Assembly: GCA_046757585.1 (NCBI GenBank)
Contig: JBHHYR010000158.1
Span: forward strand, 1 to 8,688
Direction of reading: 5' to 3'
DNA: 8,688 nucleotides
Source of the DNA: JBHHYR01 sp046757585
Lineage (GTDB): Bacteria; Desulfobacterota; Binatia; HRBIN30
The number at the start of each line of letters is the position of its first letter. The stretch's first letter is position 1. Under the pieces are notes generated by a model. That model saw nothing but the letters and a program-made list of their open reading frames with translations. It had not been told where the DNA came from and searched no databases. A program made the translations under genes and the position numbers. Positions 1 to 6,946 of the stretch are shown piece by piece.

Positions 1-1
1 C

Positions 2-793
2 GGTGGCGCCGGCATCCAATGCGATCTGAAGACCTTCACGGTCCTCGGGGTGTTCGGGACCAGCGCGATCACGGCGCTGACGGCACAGAACACCTGTGGC
101 GTGCGGGGCATTCACGCCGTCCCCGCGGCGTTCGTCCGCCAGCAGATAGACGCGGTCGTTTCGGATATCGGCGCCGACGCCGTCAAGACGGGCATGCTCG
201 CGAGTGCTGACACCGTGCATGCCGTCGCCAGTGCGATCCGCGATCATCATATCCAGCAGTTGGTCGTCGATCCCGTCATGGCGGCGCAGAGCGGCGCGGA
301 ACTCTTGCCGTCGGAGGCCCGCGAGGCGCTGCTGCGGGAGTTGCTGCCCCTGGCGTCCCTGGTGACACCCAACATTGAAGAAGCGCAGGTGCTGACCGGC
401 TGTCAAATCGTTTCGGTCGATGACATGCGGGAGGCCGCGCGGGCTCTGGTCGCAGCCGGCGCGGGCGCAAGCCTCGTCACGGGCGGCCATCTCGAGGCCG
501 GTGAAGCCATCGACGTGTTCCATGACGGCCACGAGCTGCACCGGCTCGCAGCTCCCCGCCTGCCTGTGCGGCACACGCACGGGAGCGGCTGCCAGCTGTC
601 TGCCGCCGTTGCCGCCCACTTGGCGCGTGGTTGCGCGCTCCCGGCTGCCGTCGAAGGCGCAAAACGGTTCATCACCGTCGCCCTCCGCCACGGCCTCGCG
701 ATCGGCCGCGGCACGGGGCCTGCCAACCCCCTGGCCTGGCTGGAGCCGGGGGCGCGCAGTTCACCACAGGGCGCACGCATCACCGTCACTTGA
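2..793 (+). CDS. thiD: Hydroxymethylpyrimidine (phosphate) kinase ThiD, 5' end outside the window
   Basis: ThiD phosphorylates 4-amino-5-hydroxymethyl-2-methylpyrimidine and its monophosphate to the diphosphate used in thiamine synthesis; it is a soluble cytoplasmic enzyme of the ribokinase fold. The open frame runs in from the left edge. Its first visible residues, GGAGIQCDLKTF, match the N-terminal substrate-binding stretch of ThiD, so about 15 residues are missing and the GTG at 50 is not the true start. Further family marks are GTSAITALTAQNT, the VDPVM motif (near 266-280), a VTGGH segment, and HGSGCQLSAA (578-607) with the Cys of the GTGC/GSGC anion hole. The visible 263 residues plus the missing start fit the family length of about 265-280. 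A Cys stands where many relatives have Ala (GIQADLK). No thiamine riboswitch can be judged, because the upstream region is absent. The next gene follows after 46 nt and is probably co-transcribed. The family call is firm. Confidence 0.93.
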   Translation, partial: GGAGIQCDLKTFTVLGVFGTSAITALTAQNTCGVRGIHAVPAAFVRQQIDAVVSDIGADAVKTGMLASADTVHAVASAIRDHHIQQLVVDPVMAAQSGAELLPSEAREALLRELLPLASLVTPNIEEAQVLTGCQIVSVDDMREAARALVAAGAGASLVTGGHLEAGEAIDVFHDGHELHRLAAPRLPVRHTHGSGCQLSAAVAAHLARGCALPAAVEGAKRFITVALRHGLAIGRGTGPANPLAWLEPGARSSPQGARITVT

Positions 794-828
794 CTGAGCG
801 CCGTTGGCGGTGCACGGTGCTCCCTCTC

Positions 829-834
829 AAAGGA
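829..834 (+). promoter_or_regulatory. Ribosome binding site that sets the LLM oxidoreductase start
   Basis: AAAGGA lies 5 nt before the ATG at 840. The frame stays open back to 804, but the extra 12 residues have no family likeness and the GTG at 804 has no such site, so 840 is the better start. Confidence 0.7.
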
Positions 835-839
835 CGGCC

Positions 840-1760
840 ATGACAATCCATTTCGGTGTGAACCTCCCGCAGATCAAGCGGAGCTGGGCGGAAACCCGAG
901 CTGTGGCAGAAAGCTTCGAAGCGCTCGGCTACGATTCCGTCTGGCTCAACGATCACCTGTACGGGGTACCCGGCCCGCACATTCCGATCCTCGAAGCCTG
1001 GACGACCCTGTCCGCGGTCGGCGCGATCACCTCACGCGTGCAGCTGGGCACCTTGGTGTCGCCAGTCGGTTTTCGCAACCCGGCGCTGCTGGCGAAGATG
1101 GCAGCGACACTCGATTGCATTACCGGCGGGCGCGTGATCGTTGGCCTGGGTAGCGGCTGGTTCGAGATGGAATTCAGTGGTTATGGCTTCGCCTTTCCAC
1201 CCCTGCCCGAACGTCTCGAACAACTTGACGAAGCGGCGACCCTCATGAAACGCATGTGGGAGGAGCAGCAGCCCAGCTATGCCGGCAAGCATTTCCGCAC
1301 CGCAAACGTGTACTGCGAGCCCAAGCCGGTGCAGCAGCCGCATCCACCGCTCCTGATCGGGGGCGGTGGAGAACGGGTCTTGCTCCGTATCGTGGCCCGG
1401 CATGCCGACATCTGGAATAACATGGCCGTGCATCAGGGACAGCTGGCGGCAAAGGCGACGCTGCTGCGGAAGTACTGTGAAGAAATTGGTCGTGATCCGA
1501 ACGTGATTCGGGTTTCCCAGCAGACGATGGTTGTGATCGGCAAGGACCACGCCGACGCGCAGGCGAAAGGTGAGAAGGCGCGGGCGCTGTACGGCGGGCA
1601 CCTGGGGCGCGGCATCGCCGGCACGCCGCAGGAATGCGCCGAGCAGATCCAACAGCACAGTGCCGCGGGCTGTACGATGTTCATCATCGAGTTCTTCGGC
1701 CGCGACCCCCGTGAACCCGCCCGGCTGTTCGCCGAAACGGTCATCCCGCAGTTCCGCTGA
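840..1760 (+). CDS. Luciferase-like (LLM class) flavin/F420-dependent oxidoreductase
   Basis: This 306-residue protein belongs to the bacterial luciferase-like monooxygenase family (TIM barrel using FMN or coenzyme F420). The start is chosen because residues 1-12 (MTIHFGVNLPQI) form the typical first beta strand. Other family marks are GYDSVWLNDHL, the segment around residues 40-75 ending in a non-catalytic LVSPVGFRNP stretch, GLGSGWFEMEF at 102-112, and PLLIGGGGERVLL from about 170, followed by RHADIWN. These resemble the F420-dependent subgroup more than true luciferases. Cofactor choice and substrate cannot be read from sequence, and no F420 synthesis gene is in the window to support F420. 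The gene sits 46 nt after thiD with its own Shine-Dalgarno, so the two may share a transcript. A role in thiamine salvage or in pyrimidine breakdown is possible but is only a guess from position. Length and motifs look intact. Confidence 0.88.
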   Translation: MTIHFGVNLPQIKRSWAETRAVAESFEALGYDSVWLNDHLYGVPGPHIPILEAWTTLSAVGAITSRVQLGTLVSPVGFRNPALLAKMAATLDCITGGRVIVGLGSGWFEMEFSGYGFAFPPLPERLEQLDEAATLMKRMWEEQQPSYAGKHFRTANVYCEPKPVQQPHPPLLIGGGGERVLLRIVARHADIWNNMAVHQGQLAAKATLLRKYCEEIGRDPNVIRVSQQTMVVIGKDHADAQAKGEKARALYGGHLGRGIAGTPQECAEQIQQHSAAGCTMFIIEFFGRDPREPARLFAETVIPQFR

Positions 1761-1874
1761 CCGCCGGTCGAGCACCGTCCAACGGGGAAACATTCCGCAA
1801 TCCGCAATGCGCGATCCGCACTTCCTCTCCCCTTCCCAACGGGGACGGGAGGAAGCGAGAGGATCTGACTTCGA

Positions 1875-1930
1875 CCCCTCTTGTATGCTCCCCGTGCCAA
1901 GGGGAGAAAAGAAGAGGGGTTCTTTCCCTT
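1875..1930 (+). terminator. Hairpin with T-rich tail, possible terminator for the thiD-LLM transcript
   Basis: CCCCTCTT (1875-1882) pairs with AAGAGGGG (1912-1919), and inside it CTCCCC (1888-1893) pairs with GGGGAG (1901-1906), leaving a 7-nt loop. TTCTTTCCCTT follows at 1920-1930. This is a strong stem with a moderately T-rich tail, 115 nt after the LLM stop codon. It lies within the repeat element, so termination may be a side effect of that element rather than a dedicated signal. Confidence 0.45.
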
Positions 1931-1966
1931 CCCTCGCCCCCAGGGAGAGGGCCAGGGTGAGGGGAT
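1931..1966 (-). repeat. Left arm of large inverted repeat
   Basis: Read on the - strand, this 36-bp arm starts ATCCCCTCACCC and ends GGGCGAGGG. It matches the right arm (2005-2040) at 31 of 36 positions. With a 38-nt spacer (1967-2004) the pair could form a long hairpin in RNA or extruded DNA. Confidence 0.8.
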
Positions 1967-2004
1967 GAGATATCCGCGCAGCACCACAGAGGAATGATCA
2001 TTCA

Positions 2005-2040
2005 ATCCCCTCACCCCCACCCTCTCCCGGAGGGCGAGGG
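2005..2040 (+). repeat. Right arm of large inverted repeat
   Basis: This arm starts ATCCCCTCACCC and ends GGGCGAGGG on the + strand, and is the inverted partner of 1931-1966 with five mismatches. The mismatches are grouped in two short patches, as expected for two separate copies of one dispersed repeat rather than a freshly made palindrome. It lies 80 nt before the uvrA start. Confidence 0.8.
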
Positions 2041-2119
2041 AGAAGAAGAAGGCAAATCCGCAATCCTCAATGCCTCCTTGACTTCAGCGTGTCGCGGCGG
2101 CAGTTTCGCTAGCGTCCGC

Positions 2120-4966
2120 ATGGGGAAACACATCGTCGTTACCGGCGCGCGGCAACATAACCTCAAAGACATCACGGTCGAGATCCCGCGCGACAAGCTG
2201 GTCGTGATCACCGGCCTGTCGGGCTCCGGAAAGTCCTCGCTTGCCTTCGATACCCTCTACGCGGAGGGGCAGCGGCGGTATGTCGAGTCGCTGTCGGCCT
2301 ACGCCCGGCAGTTTCTCGAACAGATGGAAAAGCCGGACGTGGACTCGATCGAAGGCCTGTCGCCCGCGATTTCCATTGAACAGAAAACCACCAGTAAGAA
2401 CCCCCGATCCACGGTCGGTACGGTCACGGAGATCTACGACTATCTGCGCTTGCTGTTCGCGCGCGTCGGCAAGCCCTATTGTTACCAGTGCGGGCGGGCA
2501 ATCACCCCGCAGACGGTGCAGCAGGTCGTCGACCGGCTCATGGCGCTCCCGGCGGGCAGTCGGCTCCACGTGCTCTCGCCAATCGTGCGTGGCCGCAAAG
2601 GCGAGCATCGCCATGAGCTCCTCGATCTGCGCAAGGCCGGGTTCGTGCGCGTGCGCATCGACGGCACACTGTACGATCTTGGTGGAGACCTGGCCCTGGC
2701 GAAAAGCGTTCAGCACACGATCGAGGTGTTGGTGGACCGTTTGGTGATCCGCCCCGGGGTCGAGAAGCGGCTGGCGGACTCGCTCGAGGTGGCCTTCCGG
2801 TACGGAAACGCAGTGGCCAAGGTCGAAGTGCTCGAGGGCGGCGACTCCAGCACGGTGCGCGAGGAGCTCCTGTTCAGCCAGAAGTTCGCCTGCGTTGTCT
2901 GCGGCGTTTCATACCCCGAACTGACGCCGCGCATGTTTTCGTTCAACAACCCGCACGGCGCCTGCCCCACCTGTAGCGGACTGGGCACCTCGCTGTACTT
3001 CGACCCCGCCCTGATCGTGCCCAACGACGAACGCTCCCTGGCACAAGGGGCGATCGTGCCCTGGGAGCAGAAGGCTGGGGGCCGCTTCAAACAGGATGTC
3101 CTGCGCGCACTCGCAGCCCACTACCACGTCGATCTCGACACCCCCTTCAAGCTGCTGCCGCAGCACGTACGAGACGCCATCCTGTACGGCTCCCAGGAAC
3201 CGATTACCTTCGTGTACCAGAAGGGGAGTCGGCGCTACGAATTCCGCCGTCCGTTTGACGGCGTGATCGCGACCTTGGACCGTCGTTTGAAAGAGACGGA
3301 CTCGGAGTGGGTGCGGCGTGAGTTGGAGGCGTTCATGAACGTGCGGCCGTGTCCGGCCTGCCACGGCGCACGGTTACAGCCAGCCGCACTGGCGGTGCGG
3401 CTGGGTGGCAAGTCGGTGACCGACGTCACTGCCCTCTCCGTCAAGGAAGCACTGGCGTTCTTTTCCTCCCTGGCCTTGAGCCGGCAAGAAGAGGAGATCG
3501 GCCGGCGGATCTTGAACGAGATCGCGGCGCGGCTCGGCTTCATGACCAACGTCGGTCTCGATTACCTCAGCCTGGATCGCACCGCCGCCACCCTTTCGAG
3601 TGGCGAAGCGCAGCGCATTCGTTTGGCGACACAGATCGGTGCGAGCCTCGTCGGCGTGCTCTACATCCTCGATGAGCCGTCCATCGGGCTGCATCAGCGC
3701 GACAACGCGCGCCTCCTGGCCACGCTCAAACGGCTCCGCGACCTCGGTAACACGGTGCTCGTGGTCGAGCACGATCGGGATGCCATTCTCAGCGCGGATC
3801 ATGTCATTGATATGGGCCCGGGCCCCGGCCTGCAAGGTGGGCAGATCGTGGCCCAAGGCACACCGGAGCAGATCGCGGCCAACTCGAGCTCCCTGACCGG
3901 CCAGTACCTGTGCGGTGCCCGGGAGATCCCGTTGCCCGAACGGCGCCGCCCGGGCAATGGCTGGACACTCGTCGTGAAGGGCGCGCGACAGCACAACCTG
4001 AAGAATATCACCGTGGCAATCCCCCTGGGGACGATGACCTGCGTGACGGGCGTCTCCGGATCGGGCAAGAGCTCGCTGGTGATCGACACCCTGTACCGCG
4101 CCCTCGCCCAGCGGTTCTTCGGCGCCAAGGAACGGCCCGGCGCCCACGATGAGATCACGGGCTGGCAGCTGCTCGATAAGGTGATCGATATCGACCAGGC
4201 GCCCATCGGCCGCACGCCACGCTCCAACCCAGCCACGTACACCGGTCTCTTCACACCGATCCGAGACCTGTTCGCGCAACTGCCCGAAGCGCGCGTGCGC
4301 GGCTATGGGCCCGGGCGGTTCTCATTCAACGTCAAGGGCGGCCGCTGCGACGCGTGCGCCGGTGACGGAGTGATCAAGATCGAGATGCATTTCTTGCCCG
4401 ATGTGTTTGTTACCTGCGAGGTCTGTGGCGGCCGGCGCTACAATCGCGAGGCGCTCGATGTCCACTACAAAGGGCAGAGCATCGCTGACGTGCTCGATAT
4501 GACGGTCGCGCAGGCGCTGGAATTTCTCGGCAACGTGCCTCCCATCCGGCAGAAGCTGGAAACCTTGCGCGACGTCGGCCTCGAGTACGTCCACCTTGGC
4601 CAGTCGGCAACCACCCTGTCCGGCGGCGAAGCGCAGCGCGTCAAGCTGGCCAAGGAGCTCAGCCGGCGGGCTACCGGCCGCACACTGTATATCCTCGATG
4701 AGCCCACGACCGGCCTGCACTTCCACGACATCAAGAAACTCCTTTCCGTCCTCGCGCGCCTGGCCGACGCCGGTAATACCGTGCTCGTCATCGAGCACAA
4801 CCTCGATGTCATCAAAACGGCCGATTACGTGATCGACCTTGGCCCGGAGGGCGGGGATCGCGGAGGACGCCTGGTGGCAGCTGGCCCACCCGAGGAGGTG
4901 GCATGTGCACGGGGCTCATTCACCGGCGAGTTCCTGCGCCACCTCCTGCCCGGACGCGCAGCCTGA
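2120..4966 (+). CDS. uvrA: Excinuclease ABC subunit UvrA
   Basis: UvrA is the damage-sensing ATPase of nucleotide excision repair; as a dimer it scans DNA and loads UvrB. The protein has 948 residues, close to the usual 940. The start at 2120 (MGKHIVVTGARQHNLKDI) is the family N-terminus; the frame runs open back to 1994, but that stretch is translated repeat. Visible parts in order are Walker A GLSGSGKSS (K38), a CYQC pair (C121, C124), zinc module C258/C261-C282/C285, first ABC signature LSSGEAQR (492-499) with LDEPSIGLHQRD, second Walker A GVSGSGKSS (K650), second zinc finger C743/C746-C766/C769, and second signature LSGGEAQR from 833 with LDEPTTGLH. All catalytic elements are present. The first signature has Ser where LSGGE is usual. 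No clear Shine-Dalgarno, promoter or LexA-like box is seen upstream. It is a stand-alone gene: uvrB and uvrC are not nearby. Confidence 0.98.
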   Translation: MGKHIVVTGARQHNLKDITVEIPRDKLVVITGLSGSGKSSLAFDTLYAEGQRRYVESLSAYARQFLEQMEKPDVDSIEGLSPAISIEQKTTSKNPRSTVGTVTEIYDYLRLLFARVGKPYCYQCGRAITPQTVQQVVDRLMALPAGSRLHVLSPIVRGRKGEHRHELLDLRKAGFVRVRIDGTLYDLGGDLALAKSVQHTIEVLVDRLVIRPGVEKRLADSLEVAFRYGNAVAKVEVLEGGDSSTVREELLFSQKFACVVCGVSYPELTPRMFSFNNPHGACPTCSGLGTSLYFDPALIVPNDERSLAQGAIVPWEQKAGGRFKQDVLRALAAHYHVDLDTPFKLLPQHVRDAILYGSQEPITFVYQKGSRRYEFRRPFDGVIATLDRRLKETDSEWVRRELEAFMNVRPCPACHGARLQPAALAVRLGGKSVTDVTALSVKEALAFFSSLALSRQEEEIGRRILNEIAARLGFMTNVGLDYLSLDRTAATLSSGEAQRIRLATQIGASLVGVLYILDEPSIGLHQRDNARLLATLKRLRDLGNTVLVVEHDRDAILSADHVIDMGPGPGLQGGQIVAQGTPEQIAANSSSLTGQYLCGAREIPLPERRRPGNGWTLVVKGARQHNLKNITVAIPLGTMTCVTGVSGSGKSSLVIDTLYRALAQRFFGAKERPGAHDEITGWQLLDKVIDIDQAPIGRTPRSNPATYTGLFTPIRDLFAQLPEARVRGYGPGRFSFNVKGGRCDACAGDGVIKIEMHFLPDVFVTCEVCGGRRYNREALDVHYKGQSIADVLDMTVAQALEFLGNVPPIRQKLETLRDVGLEYVHLGQSATTLSGGEAQRVKLAKELSRRATGRTLYILDEPTTGLHFHDIKKLLSVLARLADAGNTVLVIEHNLDVIKTADYVIDLGPEGGDRGGRLVAAGPPEEVACARGSFTGEFLRHLLPGRAA

Positions 4967-5020
4967 GTGCACGAACGGAAATCCTCGCCCCCTCGGGCCC
5001 CCTACCCACACGCCCAGCCC

Positions 5021-5049
5021 TTGACACGTGCGGCCGTGGTTTATATAAG
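5021..5049 (+). promoter_or_regulatory. Sigma70-type promoter of the isc operon
   Basis: TTGACA (5021-5026) is a perfect -35 box. A 17-nt spacer follows, then TATAAG (5044-5049), a 5-of-6 match to the -10 consensus. The A/T-rich stretch stands out sharply in GC-rich DNA. Transcription should start near 5055-5057, leaving an untranslated leader of about 117 nt before iscS. The spacer itself holds a CACG-N6-CGTG dyad (5025-5038). This is the best promoter in the window. Confidence 0.8.
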
Positions 5050-5061
5050 ACCTACAAGGTC
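5049..5061. promoter_or_regulatory. Perfect dyad at the predicted transcription start, candidate operator
   Basis: GACCTACAAGGTC is a perfect palindrome (5-bp arms, 3-nt centre). It touches the -10 box and covers the expected start site, where a bound protein would block RNA polymerase. Iron-sulfur operons are often repressed by an Rrf2-family regulator such as IscR, but the match to known IscR sites is not close, so the regulator is unknown. Confidence 0.45.
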
Positions 5062-5085
5062 CGGATTACCCAAAGCGCGGGAGTT

Positions 5086-5100
5086 GACCACCCGAAGGTC
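5086..5100. promoter_or_regulatory. Second GACC/GGTC dyad in the iscS leader
   Basis: GACC-N7-GGTC shares half-sites with the dyad at 5049-5061; with flanks it reads TTGACC...GGTCGA, a 5-of-6 extended match. Its centre lies 38 bp downstream of the first dyad's centre. Two related half-site pairs in one leader suggest an operator pair, but the half-sites are short and chance is not excluded. Confidence 0.35.
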
Positions 5101-5172
5101 GAGGGAGCGCCGTTGAACGTACAGCTGAGAGCGGTGCCCGTCAGGGCGTACGAGGCTTGAGGGCCACACACG

Positions 5173-6381
5173 ATGGGACGCGTTGTGTACATGGATAACA
5201 ACGCCACCACGCCGGTCGACCCCCGGGTGTTGGATGCGATGATGCCGTACTTCTGCGAACGATTCGGCAATGCGGCCAGCCGCAATCACCAGTTCGGTTG
5301 GGAGGCGGACGCGGCGGTCGAGCATGCGCGGGAGCAGATCAGCCGACTGATCAACGCCCACCCGAAGGAGATCGTCTTCACCAGCGGTGCAACCGAGTCG
5401 GATAATCTGGCGATCCACGGTGTGGCCGAATTCTACCGGGACAAGGGCAACCACATCATCACCGCGGCGACGGAGCACAAGGCCGTCTTGGATAGCTGCA
5501 AGGCTCTCGAGCGCGCGGGAAAGGTCCGGGTCACCTACCTGAGAGTTGATGAGCACGGCATGGTCGATCCGGATGACGTACGCCGGGCGATCTCGGACGA
5601 GACGATTCTCATCTCAATCATGCATGCCAACAACGAGGTCGGCACCATCACGCCGCTCGAAGCGATCGGGAAACTGGCCAAGGAGTCCGGCATCTTGTTC
5701 CACAGCGATGCGACGCAAGCGGTGGGAAAGATCCCGGTAGATGTCGAGCGTATGGGGATCGACCTGCTGTCACTGAGTGCGCACAAGATCTACGGCCCGA
5801 AGGGCTGCGGCGTGCTGTACGTTCGGTCGCAAGCCCCCCGTGTGCGCTTGACGCCGCTGCTGTACGGCGGGGGTCACGAACGCGGTATGCGCTCGGGCAC
5901 GCTCAACGTGCCGGGCATCGTCGGTCTCGGCCAGGCGTGTGAGCTGTGCGGCGCCGGCATGGCCAACGAGGGACCGCGGCTGGTCCAACTCCGCGAGCAA
6001 CTCCGTGACCGCATGTTCAGCCAGCTCGACGAGGTCTACCTCAACGGCCACCCGACGCAACGCTTGCCCGGCAACCTCAACGTCAGCTTTGCGTACGTCG
6101 AGGGCGAGTCGTTGCTCATGGCACTGCAGGATGTCGCCGTGTCGTCTGGATCCGCCTGCACGTCGGCAACGTTGGAGCCTTCGCATGTGCTCAAGGCGCT
6201 CGGCATCGACGACGAGCTGGCGCATACGTCGATCCGCTTTGGTATCGGCCGGTTCAATACGGAGGACGACGTCGAATACGTGGCCGAGCGCGTGGTGCAC
6301 GAAGTCCGGCGGCTGCGAGCGCTGTCGCCGCTGTACGCCGCCGCGAGGAAACGGGCCCTGGCCAGCACCGGATTAGGTTGA
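5173..6381 (+). CDS. iscS: Cysteine desulfurase, IscS type
   Basis: This PLP enzyme converts cysteine to alanine and passes the sulfur as a persulfide to Fe-S scaffolds and tRNA-thiolation enzymes in the cytoplasm. The 402-residue protein starts with MGRVVYMDNNATTPVDP, the usual family start. GAGGG (5159-5163) lies 9 nt before the ATG. Key residues visible are the ATEHK histidine (H102), the PLP-binding lysine in SAHKIYGPKG (K205) and the catalytic cysteine in SSGSACTSATLEPSHVLKALG (C329). The wording around the cysteine and the long mobile loop mark group I (IscS/NifS), not SufS. The body matches IscS through RALSPLY. The last residues (RKRALASTGLG) differ from the acidic/aromatic tail by which enterobacterial IscS helps hold IscU. 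No iscU follows: iscA starts 77 nt later. The promoter is at 5021-5049. NifS is an alternative name, but no nif genes are present. Confidence 0.95.
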   Translation: MGRVVYMDNNATTPVDPRVLDAMMPYFCERFGNAASRNHQFGWEADAAVEHAREQISRLINAHPKEIVFTSGATESDNLAIHGVAEFYRDKGNHIITAATEHKAVLDSCKALERAGKVRVTYLRVDEHGMVDPDDVRRAISDETILISIMHANNEVGTITPLEAIGKLAKESGILFHSDATQAVGKIPVDVERMGIDLLSLSAHKIYGPKGCGVLYVRSQAPRVRLTPLLYGGGHERGMRSGTLNVPGIVGLGQACELCGAGMANEGPRLVQLREQLRDRMFSQLDEVYLNGHPTQRLPGNLNVSFAYVEGESLLMALQDVAVSSGSACTSATLEPSHVLKALGIDDELAHTSIRFGIGRFNTEDDVEYVAERVVHEVRRLRALSPLYAAARKRALASTGLG

Positions 6382-6443
6382 AAGTCAGGATGGATCCCAG
6401 GCGGCAACCCGAGTCGTGGAAACAGCAAATGTGACGCAGTAAC

Positions 6444-6449
6444 AGGAGG
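6444..6449 (+). promoter_or_regulatory. Strong ribosome binding site for the GTG-started iscA
   Basis: A perfect AGGAGG sits 9 nt before the GTG at 6459. It fixes the unusual start codon; the resulting N-terminus (MAISLSESAAAKI) is the normal one for IscA-type proteins. Confidence 0.85.
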
Positions 6450-6458
6450 GAAATTCTC

Positions 6459-6782
6459 GTGGCTATCAGTTTGTCAGAGAGCGCAGCAGCGAAGATTCAA
6501 AGCCTGCTCGCGAACAGTGAGAAGGCCGGAGGAGGACTGCGGGTCAAAGTCGTCGGCGGCGGGTGTTCCGGCCTGCAGTACAAGATGGACTTGGACGTGG
6601 AACGCCCCGGCGACAAGGTGTTCGCAGCCGGGGACGCGAAGCTCCTGGTCGACCGCAAGAGCTTCCTGTACCTGAACGGGAGTGAACTCGATTACAAGGA
6701 GGGCTTGATGCAGTCGGGCTTTACGCTCCAGAACCCGAACGTCAAGAGGTCGTGCGGCTGCGGCGCCTCGTTTGGAGTGTAA
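6459..6782 (+). CDS. iscA: A-type iron-sulfur carrier, IscA/HesB/ErpA family
   Basis: This small cytoplasmic protein binds Fe-S clusters or iron and delivers clusters to target enzymes. It has 107 residues, the standard length, and starts at GTG behind a perfect AGGAGG. The three cluster-binding cysteines are in their canonical places: C36 in GGGCSGLQY, and C99 and C101 in the C-terminal SCGCGASFGV. LYLNGSELDYKEGLMQSGFTLQNPN is also typical, particularly of the IscA/ErpA branch. It lies 77 nt downstream of iscS with no terminator between, so it is probably in the same transcript. Whether it is the IscA or the ErpA type cannot be settled by eye. The 164-nt spacer after it (6783-6946) contains no convincing ORF, promoter or terminator; a short GCAGG/CCTGC stem near 6850-6869 is weak. 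Confidence 0.93.
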   Translation: MAISLSESAAAKIQSLLANSEKAGGGLRVKVVGGGCSGLQYKMDLDVERPGDKVFAAGDAKLLVDRKSFLYLNGSELDYKEGLMQSGFTLQNPNVKRSCGCGASFGV

Positions 6783-6932
6783 GGCACGGCATGACGGGCA
6801 TACAGTCCCGCACGGCGCCACGCGGCCCGATGCGGGCGGCGACAGGGTGCAGGAGCTGCGTCCCTGCCCAGGCGGCTCCGTTTGCCGTGAATACCATGGG
6901 GGACGTGACCGTCTAATTGGGTTGTGGCTACG

Positions 6933-6938
6933 AAGGAG
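6933..6938 (+). promoter_or_regulatory. Ribosome binding site that sets the start of the 142-aa unknown gene
   Basis: AAGGAG lies 8 nt before the ATG at 6947. The same frame is open from a TTG at 6917, but that codon has no comparable site, so 6947 is preferred. Confidence 0.75.
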
Positions 6939-6946
6939 TATGCCGG

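Larger units (their letters stand above)
1794..2073. repeat. Composite extragenic repeat filling the gap before uvrA
   Basis: The 359-nt gap 1761-2119 holds no gene. Most of it is one structured element. The outer edges carry a 17-bp direct repeat, TCCGCAATCCGCAATGC (1794-1810) and TCCGCAATCCTCAATGC (2057-2073), identical at 16 of 17 positions. Inside are two facing copies of a 36-bp C-rich/G-rich sequence and two smaller hairpins. Translated, these stretches give meaningless peptides of the SPHPGPLP-GEGE kind, which I recall as a recurrent false translation of a dispersed repeat in environmental genomes. This looks like a MITE-like or REP-like non-coding mobile repeat. It encodes no transposase. 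The rest of the gap (2074-2119) shows nothing clear. Confidence 0.7.

Noticed and set aside
1032..1793. 253-codon open frame on the - strand over the LLM gene
   Set aside because: It is antisense to a well-supported enzyme gene and its sequence resembles no protein family.
1570..1968. 132-codon open frame running from the LLM gene into the repeat
   Set aside because: Its first half overlaps the LLM coding region in another frame and its second half is translated repeat.
2078..2113. Possible uvrA promoter starting TTGACT
   Set aside because: No acceptable -10 box lies 16-19 nt downstream, and no LexA-like box is seen.
3374..4279. 301-codon open frame on the - strand inside uvrA
   Set aside because: It mirrors uvrA coding sequence, has no family motifs and no sensible start signal.
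4903..5160. 85-codon frame spanning the end of uvrA and the iscS promoter, considered as an IscR/Rrf2 remnant
   Set aside because: It overlaps uvrA, the promoter and the leader, and has no Rrf2 helix-turn-helix or Cys pattern.
6390..6434. 14-codon ATG frame (MDPRRQPESWKQQM) between iscS and iscA
   Set aside because: It has no properly spaced SD, is very short and has no known counterpart; it is far too small to be iscU.
6882..6919. Possible promoter before the 142-aa gene (TTGCCG ... TAATTG)
   Set aside because: The spacing of 26 nt is wrong and neither box is close to consensus; co-transcription from the iscS promoter is simpler.
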